DNA from: DATKYQ01 sp035528415
Lineage (GTDB): Bacteria > Myxococcota > B64-G9
Reading direction: 5' to 3'
DNA: 64,000 nucleotides
Assembly: GCA_035528415.1 (NCBI GenBank)
Contig: DATKYQ010000025.1
Span: 62,001 to 126,000, forward strand
The position numbers and the translations under genes were made by a program. The notes under the pieces were generated by a model, which made no database searches, was not told the origin of the DNA, and saw nothing but the letters and a program-made list of their open reading frames with translations. Positions 33,601-40,934 of the stretch are shown here, in pieces (position 1 is the stretch's first letter; each line of letters begins with the position of its first letter).

Positions 33601-35990
33601 CGCTGGACATTCTCTATCACAAGTTCGGCACCTGGAATGGACTGCGCCTGCTCTACGAGCGTGAACTGACCCGCACACGTTCTGAAGACGAGGCCGCCGA
33701 TCTGTGCCTGCGAATCGCCGATTTGGCCGAGAATCGACTCGACTCCATCGACGTGGCCGCCCATTACTACCAGGAAGCGTTGCGCCTCAGGCCCGATCAC
33801 TTGCCGGCCATAAAGGCGCTCAAGCGTATCAAACAGGCTCAGGGCGATCAGCAGGCCGTGATCGGCCTGCTGGATCGCGAAGGTTCTGTCACGCGGGATC
33901 CCGCCCAGGCGATAGCCACCCTGCTGCAGGCCGCGCAGATCTACATCGAGAGCTTCGACGACCCGGCCCGGGCCGCCGAATGCCTCTTCAAGGTGCTCGA
34001 GCGCGACCCGGAAGAGGTGCAGGCTTTCGGCAGGCTCGAGGCCCTGCTGATCAAGCAAGCCGATTGGGAACGCTTGTCGATCTTGTATCGCAACCGTATC
34101 GGTGTGACCGCAGACAATCGGGCGCTGGCTGAGCTGCACATCAAGCTGGCGGGCCTCTACCGGGAACAGCTCGGAAGGCCCCAGGACGCGGCCAAGAGCC
34201 TCGGGGAAGTGATCGAGATCAACCCCTCCCACGTACAGTCGATAGCAACGCTGTCCGAACTGACATTCGAGAACGAGCAATGGGATGAAACCATCAGACT
34301 ATGCGACCGGCTGCAAGAGTTGACGACCGATGCCGCCCTGTTGGCCGCCTGCCATTTCCGGCTGGGGGTCGTCTACCAGGAGAAAAAAACCGATCTCGAT
34401 CGCGCTGTTTCGCACTTCGGAAAGGTGCTGGAGACCAACAAAGGCGATATTCCGACGCTGGAGCGGCTCAAGGCCATTCACGTCGCCCGGCAACAGTGGG
34501 GCGAGGCGGAGGTTGTCCTGGCCAGGCTGGTCGAGGTGAACGGCGAGCCGGCCAACCGGCTCAAATACCTGATGGAACAGGCCGGGATATACGAAAGCGG
34601 CATCGCCGATCCCGAGAAGGCCGTCGAAAGCTATCGCCAGATCCAGAACCTCGATCCGAACAACGTCGACATCATCCAGAAACTGGGCGATCTCTACGAG
34701 AAGCTCGAACGCTGGCAGGACCTGGTGGATGCCTACCACGCCTTCATACGTCTCCTGCCGCCGGACCGCGAGCAGGAGGCCGTGCCGTTGCATCTCAAGA
34801 TCGGCGGCATCTTCGCGGATCAACTCGACAACATGGACAAGGCCATTATCGAGTACAAGCGCGTAACCGAGATCAACCCGCGCCACGTTGAAGCGCACGA
34901 GGCCCTGGCGCGACTCTACGGGAGCACCGGGTTATACTACGCCAATGCCGTCGACGAACACCGCCGCCTGCTCGAGATCAATCCTTTCCGGGTGTCTTCC
35001 TATCATGAGCTGCGACGCATTTTCGAGGAGCAGCGTGTTTTCGACAAAGTACTCGGGGTGTGCTCGGTGTTGCACTACCTGCGGGCGGCCGATCAAAACG
35101 AGGAGTTTTTCTACGGCGAAAACAAGAGCAAAGTGCCCGATCGTTCTGCTGAGAGATTGACTTTTGAAGAAATCGAAAATCAGATCACCCATCCGGGCGA
35201 GAAAGGCGTGCTGCGCGAGATTCTCAAGCTGGTCGGACAGCATCTATCCAAGGCCTATGCGCCGAACCTCGAACGCCACGGCGTCGGCAAGGGTGACCGC
35301 GCCCGACCCGACGATCCCATGCGCACGCTCACTAACGGCATTGTCTCCAACCTGGGCGAGATCGAGTTTGAGCTCTATCACTCCACCCAGCCGACTCACC
35401 TGGTGGCCATCGAGAACACATCGCCCCCGGCGCTGATCGTCGGCGAGGGGCTTCTGAAGAGAACGGTGGTCAAGGAACAGCGCTTCGCGCTGGCCCGGGC
35501 GGTCAAGCGCGTCTCGGACGGAGGCTTTTTAGCGGCCGTGCTGGGGCCACGGGAGCTGTCCCGGCTGATCGCCGCGCTGGTTCAGCCATACCACCCGAAC
35601 TGCCCCGTGGCCACATACCCGGCCGACCTGCCCGCCGACTTGCCGAAGCGCCTGGCGAAGGTGCTGCCCCGCAAGATCCGCCGGGCACTCGAGGAACTGA
35701 TGAGTTCTCAAGCGCCCGATCTGGCCAGGGTCCCCGACTACGAGTCCTTCGTGCGTGACACTGAGTACTCGGCCAACCACTTCGGACTGTTGATGTGCAA
35801 CGATGTTTCCCAGGCGATCATGCACCTGATCCGCGAAGTGCCCGAGCTGCGCAACAAGCGCCTGAACACTTCCGAGGAGATCGCCGGCGCTTTGTCGCAG
35901 AGCGGCGCCGTAGCCGACCTGCTGCGCTTCGCCGTCAGCGAAGAGTACTTTCGCCTGCGCGCCCGGATGAAATTCTCGATCGTCAGTTAG
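30675..35990 (+). CDS. Giant TPR protein (1771 residues)
   Basis: Starts at ATG 30675 behind GGAGGG. The first 100 residues are acidic and low in complexity. Residues about 110-1480 are tetratricopeptide repeats in pairs with an exact 72-residue period in the middle: the motif YLPAL/YLPAI-x2-LG recurs every 216 bp (near 32065, 32281, 32497 and 32713). About 19 such pairs fit in the region. A non-repeat C-terminal domain (about 1485-1771) has no motif I recognise. No signal peptide or transmembrane helix is visible, so it is probably a cytoplasmic scaffold. Such long TPR proteins are common in myxobacteria, but I cannot assign a partner. Confidence 0.88.
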   Translation: MTDNRDNPDGPEEQDAIATGNGDAVHDDGDAAQENMEHEFFAHDQESAPEEDAGEPAREGDDIPEGEEAGEPPEIEASQAESPAIAARIDVQLVSGAGGNTLPIPGGPGSHPAPFDPRQAPAWQALLAEYEREIAVIGEVPAAATLYYESGKIWEEKLAQPRNAWNCYNKAFQLRPGLIPNIRAAGRLASQVGNWNVAVQIIESEIEAISDMREKAFLYHRRGLILEEKLGKIEEAGQAYQAGIDLASDNIELLKQKERLAISAADWQTVLQVRLRILEMIDDPPVAMQILLGCARIQRINFDNDREAEKLYRRVLESDPQNILALDALQEHYAKFGPVEMLLEVVEKQAAVTPDPPSAVWLLYRAARLLRERIGDEDRAIETLSRALVLSPGNHMLLAEMAAIYENLMRWQELVGTYEQMVEVISDRQEKVSIYFKLGSIWEEKLFNEDQAIANYRKVVELSPNYLPALQALGKLFYRKGQWDDLVRMYEVEIRETEDAKQKAVKLYKLAEILSERLSRDEDAIGKLEQCLEFSPGYLPALKTLGNLYSKYNRWESLIHMYERELDVTRDHDQSIFLLDKIGSLWEEKLNNIDQAIETYKRLLEISPNYLPAIRTLGKLFVRADKWEEMIQINELEAQLINDQKQVVSLLHRNGEIYEEKLNDKDKAIETYKKVLALSPAYLPALQSLGRLYFIKGRWDDLIAMHRQEIEVTLNEDKQITLLYKIGELYEEKLVQEDKAVVVYQEVLRIKDTNFPAMKALIRIYTNKRDWENLIAIHEKEATVLDDPRQKALSLFRVAEIYENHLSLPEKATEVLQNLLQIVSDDTPAIRSLGRLYTAAEDWRGLLSIYELEIKNASSESRRAQIYGRMADVYASRVNDLVRATECYENILAIKPDHLQSFEALERIYISQRNYTALARIYEASSRHSSDPRLRLAFQSQIADLKENRLQPPQNAGENHLKMIEIDPTHPDAIRSLDILYHKFGTWNGLRLLYERELTRTRSEDEAADLCLRIADLAENRLDSIDVAAHYYQEALRLRPDHLPAIKALKRIKQAQGDQQAVIGLLDREGSVTRDPAQAIATLLQAAQIYIESFDDPARAAECLFKVLERDPEEVQAFGRLEALLIKQADWERLSILYRNRIGVTADNRALAELHIKLAGLYREQLGRPQDAAKSLGEVIEINPSHVQSIATLSELTFENEQWDETIRLCDRLQELTTDAALLAACHFRLGVVYQEKKTDLDRAVSHFGKVLETNKGDIPTLERLKAIHVARQQWGEAEVVLARLVEVNGEPANRLKYLMEQAGIYESGIADPEKAVESYRQIQNLDPNNVDIIQKLGDLYEKLERWQDLVDAYHAFIRLLPPDREQEAVPLHLKIGGIFADQLDNMDKAIIEYKRVTEINPRHVEAHEALARLYGSTGLYYANAVDEHRRLLEINPFRVSSYHELRRIFEEQRVFDKVLGVCSVLHYLRAADQNEEFFYGENKSKVPDRSAERLTFEEIENQITHPGEKGVLREILKLVGQHLSKAYAPNLERHGVGKGDRARPDDPMRTLTNGIVSNLGEIEFELYHSTQPTHLVAIENTSPPALIVGEGLLKRTVVKEQRFALARAVKRVSDGGFLAAVLGPRELSRLIAALVQPYHPNCPVATYPADLPADLPKRLAKVLPRKIRRALEELMSSQAPDLARVPDYESFVRDTEYSANHFGLLMCNDVSQAIMHLIREVPELRNKRLNTSEEIAGALSQSGAVADLLRFAVSEEYFRLRARMKFSIVS

Positions 35991-35999
35991 GCCGGCCGC

Positions 36000-37520
36000 T
36001 CACGGTGCAACTTCCCTGACCTCGTCGATCACGGACAGGAAGGCATCTACCACCTGGGAATCGAACTGGAGCCCGGAGGCCTTGCCGATCTCGCTAAGCG
36101 CCTCGGTGTGGGGCAGGGCCTGGCGATAGGGCCGGTTGGAGGTCATCGCGTCATAAGCGTCGGCAACCGCGATGATGCGCGCTTCTATCGGAATCTCTTC
36201 TCCCTTGAGTTGTCCGGGATAACCCGATCCGTCCAAGCGCTCATGATGGTGCAGGACTATCTGCTGCGCCTCTTCGAGAAACTTCAAAGGCTGCAGGATC
36301 GAATCACCGAAGAGCGGGTGGCTCCTGATGACGCTCCACTCTTCCTCGGACAAGGCCAGGCGCTTGTGCAGGATGGAGTCGGAAATGCCGATCTTACCGA
36401 TATCATGCAGCAGGCCCGCGTAGCGGATCACCTTGACGCACTTGGGGGTCATGCCCATCTGTTCGGCAACGGCCACAGCATAGCGCGTGACGCGCTCCGA
36501 ATGGCCACGCGTATAGGCATCCCGCGCCTCGAGCGCCTGGGCCAACGAGCGGATGGTTTCGTAGTAGGTCTGCTGCGTCTTCTCGAACAGCCTGGCGTTT
36601 TCGATGGCGATGGCTGCCTGGCTGGCCAAGACCCCCAGTATGCGGCGATCGTTTTCGCAGAAAGCTTCCGCCTCCACCGAGCCCAGCTCAAAATAACCGA
36701 TCACCTGGCTGCCGATTCTCAGCGGCAGGCCAAGAAACGATCTCATCGTGCTCGGCCGTTGCGGGGCGTCAGCCGTAGCGGCTGCGCCGGAAGCGCCGCC
36801 GGTTGTGTCCAGCTCGCGCATCTCTTCATGCTCGTCGTTGAGCAGTCGAATGGCGCAGCTCGACGATCTGACGATATCGCGGGTCGTGCTGACGATGGCC
36901 CGAAGCGTATCGTGCAGATCGAGGCTGGAGGCGATTGCGCGCGAGGCTTCCTGCACCGCGGTCAGTTCCTTGACCCGCTTTTCCAGGTCGGCGTTGGCGC
37001 GTTCGATCCTGCGGGAGTAGTCGGTCAGCCTGCTCATAAGGTTGGCGTTGTTGATCGCCGTCGCCGCCTGATTGGCGAAGATTCGAAACAGATCTAGATC
37101 GCCCTCCTCGAAAGCATCCGGGCGCCTGCTCTCGGCGTCCAGCACACCGATGACGTTGTTCTCTATACGCAGTGGAGCGGCCATCTCGGAGTGGGCCCCG
37201 GCCACTCCCTCGACGTAGCCGTTCCAACCCTTGACATCGTTGACGATTAGCGGCTCGCCGGTCGAAAAGACGTGACCGGTGACACCCCGGCCCTCTCCGC
37301 CCCTGAAGCTTGTGACCACTTCAGGCCGGTAGCCGCGCGCAGCCCTGATGACCATCGCCTCTTCGACTGGATCGAAGAGCAGCACCGCGCAGTTGTCCAG
37401 AGCGAAGACCTCTTCAACCAGGGAAAGAATCCGGTCCAGGAGCTTGTCCGGCTCAAGGATCGAGTTCATCGCCCTGGCCGCCTGGTTCAGCGCGGCGAGC
37501 TTGGCGACTGTTCCGGACAT
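36000..37520 (-). CDS. GAF-GAF-HD-GYP c-di-GMP phosphodiesterase
   Basis: 506 residues from the ATG at 37520; an in-frame TTG at 37553 is less likely. Two GAF domains (about 20-165 and 195-325) sense small ligands or redox state. The HD-GYP domain (about 335-500) has HSERV, LLHDIGKIGISD, HHHERLDGSGYP and DAYDAM, all expected for activity. It lacks a receiver and a membrane segment. It is convergent with the giant TPR gene, 9 bp apart, and divergent from gcvH. With the HD-GYP at 11632 it is the second predicted c-di-GMP-degrading enzyme here. Confidence 0.93.
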   Translation of the reverse strand: MSGTVAKLAALNQAARAMNSILEPDKLLDRILSLVEEVFALDNCAVLLFDPVEEAMVIRAARGYRPEVVTSFRGGEGRGVTGHVFSTGEPLIVNDVKGWNGYVEGVAGAHSEMAAPLRIENNVIGVLDAESRRPDAFEEGDLDLFRIFANQAATAINNANLMSRLTDYSRRIERANADLEKRVKELTAVQEASRAIASSLDLHDTLRAIVSTTRDIVRSSSCAIRLLNDEHEEMRELDTTGGASGAAATADAPQRPSTMRSFLGLPLRIGSQVIGYFELGSVEAEAFCENDRRILGVLASQAAIAIENARLFEKTQQTYYETIRSLAQALEARDAYTRGHSERVTRYAVAVAEQMGMTPKCVKVIRYAGLLHDIGKIGISDSILHKRLALSEEEWSVIRSHPLFGDSILQPLKFLEEAQQIVLHHHERLDGSGYPGQLKGEEIPIEARIIAVADAYDAMTSNRPYRQALPHTEALSEIGKASGLQFDSQVVDAFLSVIDEVREVAP

Positions 37521-37613
37521 CCTGCCGCTCCATCCCCCCGATGAATCAAGCAATCCCCGCCTCGGAAAATAAGATACAACCAGGCCTCCGAAAGCGCAAG
37601 CTGCTCTTTTTTC

Positions 37614-37641
37614 TTGACGATCGACTCGATTGCACTACGAT
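37614..37641 (+). promoter_or_regulatory. Predicted gcvH promoter
   Basis: TTGACG (37614-37619) and TACGAT (37636-37641) are 16 bp apart. The leader to the ATG at 37673 would be only about 25 bases, so no glycine riboswitch fits. This is a consensus match, not proof. Confidence 0.5.
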
Positions 37642-37672
37642 ACGCGACTGGACATTTACGGAGGGTGTTAAA

Positions 37673-38062
37673 ATGAACATTCCGTCAGAGCTGAAGTATA
37701 CCCGGGATCACGAATGGGCCCGCGTCGAGGACAAGGTGGTAACCGTGGGGATCAGCGACTACGCCCAGGAAGAGTTGGGCGACATCGTCAACGTCGAGCT
37801 GCCGGACGAAGACGACGAGGTCCACAAGTCGGAGGCATTCGGAGCGGTTGAGTCGGTCAAGGCGTCTTCCGAGATGTTTGCCCCGGTGTCCGGCAAGGTG
37901 CTTGAGATAAACGAGCCCCTGCTGAACGCCCCCGAGATGATCAATGAAGACCCTTACGACGAGGGTTGGATGATCAAGATTGAGATGAGCGATCCTTCCG
38001 AACTCGACGACCTGATGGACGCCGGTGCCTACGAGAAATACGTCAAGGAAGAATCAAAGTAG
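37673..38062 (+). CDS. gcvH: Glycine cleavage system H protein
   Basis: 129 residues, ATG at 37673 with GGAGGG at 37660-37665. The lipoyl domain has the Lys attachment site in VESVKASSE and the typical start LKYTRDHEWAR. H protein carries the aminomethyl group from glycine decarboxylase (next two genes) to T protein. No gcvT or lipoate ligase gene lies in the window. The three gcv genes form a tight operon. Confidence 0.97.
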   Translation: MNIPSELKYTRDHEWARVEDKVVTVGISDYAQEELGDIVNVELPDEDDEVHKSEAFGAVESVKASSEMFAPVSGKVLEINEPLLNAPEMINEDPYDEGWMIKIEMSDPSELDDLMDAGAYEKYVKEESK

Positions 38063-38078
38063 GAAAGGTGGCGCCAGG

Positions 38079-39419
38079 ATGCGCTATATCCCCCACACAC
38101 AGGACGAAGTCGGGCAGATGCTGAAGGCGGTGGGGTTTGAAAAAATCGATGCTCTCTTCACGGGCATTCCATCCAAGCTCAAACTGAACCGGCAGCTCGA
38201 TCTGCCCGCAGCGCTCGACGAGGAATCGCTGGCCAGATTGCTTTATGACCTTGCGGCCGATAATCCGGCCGCCGGGATGGCCTCGTTCATCGGGGCCGGG
38301 GCATACGCGCACCATGTCCCCGCCGCCGTCGATCAGCTCTTGCAGCGCGGAGAGTTCTTCACCGCCTATACTCCCTATCAACCCGAGGTCAGCCAGGGCA
38401 CTCTCCAGGCCATCTTCGAGTATCAGTCGATGATCGCCGAGCTGTTCGGCTGCCAGGTGGTCAACGCCTCGATGTACGACGGGGCCACGGCGGCGGCCGA
38501 AGCCCTGCTGATGGCCCGGCGCATTATGCGCAAGCGCCCAAAAACCCTGGTGGCCAGGAGCAATCATCCCGAGGTGCGCGCCGTTTGCGAAACCTACCTG
38601 AGTGAGTTGGAGCCGCGTCCCGAAGAGATCCCCATGACGAACGAAGGGGTCTGCGACCTGGATGCACTCGAGGCCATGCTCTCAGACGAGGTGGCGGCCG
38701 TGCTGGTGCAGCAACCCAATGCCCTGGGCTGCCTGGAAGACCTGCCGCGTATAGCCGATATCGTCCGGCGGGCTTCCGCGCTGCTGGTCGTTGAGGTGCT
38801 CGAACCGTTTTCTCTGGGGTTACTCGAGGCGCCCGCAAAGTTGGGTGCGGACATCGTCTGCGGCGAGGGCATGAGCCTCGGGTCAGGGTTGAACTTCGGC
38901 GGTCCCGGCCTGGGGCTGTTCGGCTGCTCGATGAAGCACGCCTGGCAGATGCCGGGTCGCCTGGTGGGCGAGACGACCGACGACCGGGGCCGGCGCGGTT
39001 ATGTCTTGACGATGTCATCGCGCGAGCAGCACATCCGCCGCGCCCGGGCCACCTCGAACATCTGCTCAAACGAGGGCCTGTGCGCCCTGGCCGCGGCGAT
39101 TCACCTGAGCCTGCTTGGCAAGCGCGGATTTGTAAAGCTTGCAGAAATCAACGCAGCCAACGCCCGGGCGGCCTGCGATAGGCTCAGCAGTCTGCCGGGT
39201 GTAACACGGGCATTCGAGACTCCGTTTTTCAATGAGTTCACGCTGCGTCTGTCCGGCGATCCCGAGGCCGCCCTGAGTCGGCTCGAGTCGCGGGGCATCC
39301 TCGGCGGTATCGCCCTGGGCCGCTTCTATCCAGAGTTCGACGACTGTATTCTGGTATGCGTCACCGAGTTGAACAGCGCATCCCAACTCGAAGACTTGGC
39401 ATCTGGACTGGAGTCATGA
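38079..39419 (+). CDS. gcvPA: Glycine dehydrogenase (decarboxylating) subunit 1
   Basis: 446 residues from ATG 38079. It opens with RYIPHTQDEVGQML, the usual start of the alpha subunit, and contains FIGAGAYAHHVPA and AYTPYQPEVSQGTLQ. It forms the heterotetramer with GcvPB, replacing the single-chain GcvP of enteric bacteria. This two-subunit form is found in many Gram-positive, thermophilic and deltaproteobacterial genomes. It follows gcvH by 16 bp and precedes gcvPB by one base, so expression is coupled. Confidence 0.96.
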   Translation: MRYIPHTQDEVGQMLKAVGFEKIDALFTGIPSKLKLNRQLDLPAALDEESLARLLYDLAADNPAAGMASFIGAGAYAHHVPAAVDQLLQRGEFFTAYTPYQPEVSQGTLQAIFEYQSMIAELFGCQVVNASMYDGATAAAEALLMARRIMRKRPKTLVARSNHPEVRAVCETYLSELEPRPEEIPMTNEGVCDLDALEAMLSDEVAAVLVQQPNALGCLEDLPRIADIVRRASALLVVEVLEPFSLGLLEAPAKLGADIVCGEGMSLGSGLNFGGPGLGLFGCSMKHAWQMPGRLVGETTDDRGRRGYVLTMSSREQHIRRARATSNICSNEGLCALAAAIHLSLLGKRGFVKLAEINAANARAACDRLSSLPGVTRAFETPFFNEFTLRLSGDPEAALSRLESRGILGGIALGRFYPEFDDCILVCVTELNSASQLEDLASGLES

Positions 39420-39420
39420 G

Positions 39421-40926
39421 ATGAGCGCCGCCAAGGAAAGACAATCCTCGGGGACCAGTGGCCTGGCATACACGGAGCCGCCGATCTTCGAGCGCAGCCT
39501 GGCCGGCCGCGAAGGCTACTCGCTTCCCCCGTCATTCGGCGATCTCGAAGCCGCGCGTCAAGACATCCCGGCCGCGCTCTTGCGCAAGGAGCCTGCCGAG
39601 CTACCCGAGGTGGACGAACCTACTGTCGTGCGGCATTTCACCCGCCTGAGCACCTGGAACCACGGTATCGACCTGGGCATGTACCCGCTGGGATCATGCA
39701 CCATGAAGTACAACCCGCGTTTCGCGGAGGCGGCAGCACGCCTGGACGGCTTCAGGCGCCTGCATCCCTATGCCCCCCAAGAGCTTTGCCAGGGAGCGCT
39801 GCGCCTGATGTGGGAGCTTGCCGATTACCTTTCCGAGATCGCCGGCTTCGCGCGGGTCACCCTGCAGCCGGCCGCCGGAGCCCACGGTGAACTGACCGGC
39901 ATGAGGATGGTCAGGGCCTACCACAAGGCTAAGGGCAACCCGCGCCGAAAGGTGCTGGTGCCCGATACGGCCCACGGCACTAACCCGGCCTCTTCGAAGC
40001 TTTCGGGCTACAAGGTTGTCGAGGTAAAAAGCGGCCCCGAGGGGATCCTGCTGCCGGAGGCGGTGGCCGGAGCCATGGACCAGGACGTGGCCGCGATCAT
40101 GATCACAAATCCCAACACGCTGGGATTGTTCGAAGAGGCTGTGGCCGAAATAGCCGAGATCGTGCACGCCGGAGGCGGGCTTTTGTACTGCGACGGGGCC
40201 AACCTGAACTCGATGCTGGGCATTGCCCGCCCGGGCGACATGGGCGTCGACGTCCTGCAGTTCAACCTGCACAAGACCTTCGCCACACCCCACGGCGGCG
40301 GCGGGCCGGGCTCGGGGCCGGTCGGCGTGGCCGAGAAGCTGGTGCCCTACTTGCCCGTGCCGCTGGTCGAAAAGCGCGGCGAGAGCTTTGTGCTCGACTA
40401 TGAGCGGCCGGAATCGATCGGGCGCATGAAAGAGTTCTACGGCAACTTCGCCGTCATGCTGCGCGCCTACGCCTACATCCGCGAGTTGGGAGCCGCGGGC
40501 CTGAAGCAGGCCTGCCAGATGGCGGTGCTGAACGCCAACTACGTCCGCGCCCGGCTGGAGGGCCACTACCACCTGCCCTACAGCAAACGCTCACTACACG
40601 AGGTGGTCTTCTCTGACAAGAAACTCGAGCAGTTCGGCGTCACCACGCTGGACGTCGCCAAGCGCCTGCTCGATCACGGCTTCCACCCGCCGACCATCTA
40701 TTTCCCGCTGGTGGTCCACGGGGCGCTGATGATCGAGCCCACCGAGAGCGAATCGAAAGATACCCTCGACGAGTTCATCGCCGCCCTGCTGGCCATCGCG
40801 GCCGAGGCTCGCGAAGATCCGGAAGCGCTGAAAACCGCCCCCCACAGAACGATCGTCGGCCGCCTCGACGAGGTCAAGGCCGCCCGCGAGCCGGTCCTGA
40901 CCTGGAAGCCAAAACAACAGCCGTAG
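39421..40926 (+). CDS. gcvPB: Glycine dehydrogenase (decarboxylating) subunit 2
   Basis: 501 residues from ATG 39421, one base after the gcvPA stop. It contains the pyridoxal phosphate Lys in NLHKTFATPHGGGGPG and the motifs YPLGSCTMKYNP and AGAHGELTG. It decarboxylates glycine and loads the lipoyl arm of GcvH. The last 20 residues are a variable tail. The gene is convergent with the helicase gene, 8 bp apart. Confidence 0.97.
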   Translation: MSAAKERQSSGTSGLAYTEPPIFERSLAGREGYSLPPSFGDLEAARQDIPAALLRKEPAELPEVDEPTVVRHFTRLSTWNHGIDLGMYPLGSCTMKYNPRFAEAAARLDGFRRLHPYAPQELCQGALRLMWELADYLSEIAGFARVTLQPAAGAHGELTGMRMVRAYHKAKGNPRRKVLVPDTAHGTNPASSKLSGYKVVEVKSGPEGILLPEAVAGAMDQDVAAIMITNPNTLGLFEEAVAEIAEIVHAGGGLLYCDGANLNSMLGIARPGDMGVDVLQFNLHKTFATPHGGGGPGSGPVGVAEKLVPYLPVPLVEKRGESFVLDYERPESIGRMKEFYGNFAVMLRAYAYIRELGAAGLKQACQMAVLNANYVRARLEGHYHLPYSKRSLHEVVFSDKKLEQFGVTTLDVAKRLLDHGFHPPTIYFPLVVHGALMIEPTESESKDTLDEFIAALLAIAAEAREDPEALKTAPHRTIVGRLDEVKAAREPVLTWKPKQQP

Positions 40927-40934
40927 TTCCCGCC

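Noticed and set aside
37561..37672. Glycine riboswitch before gcvH
   Set aside because: The likely promoter leaves a leader of only about 25 bases, far too short for a glycine aptamer.
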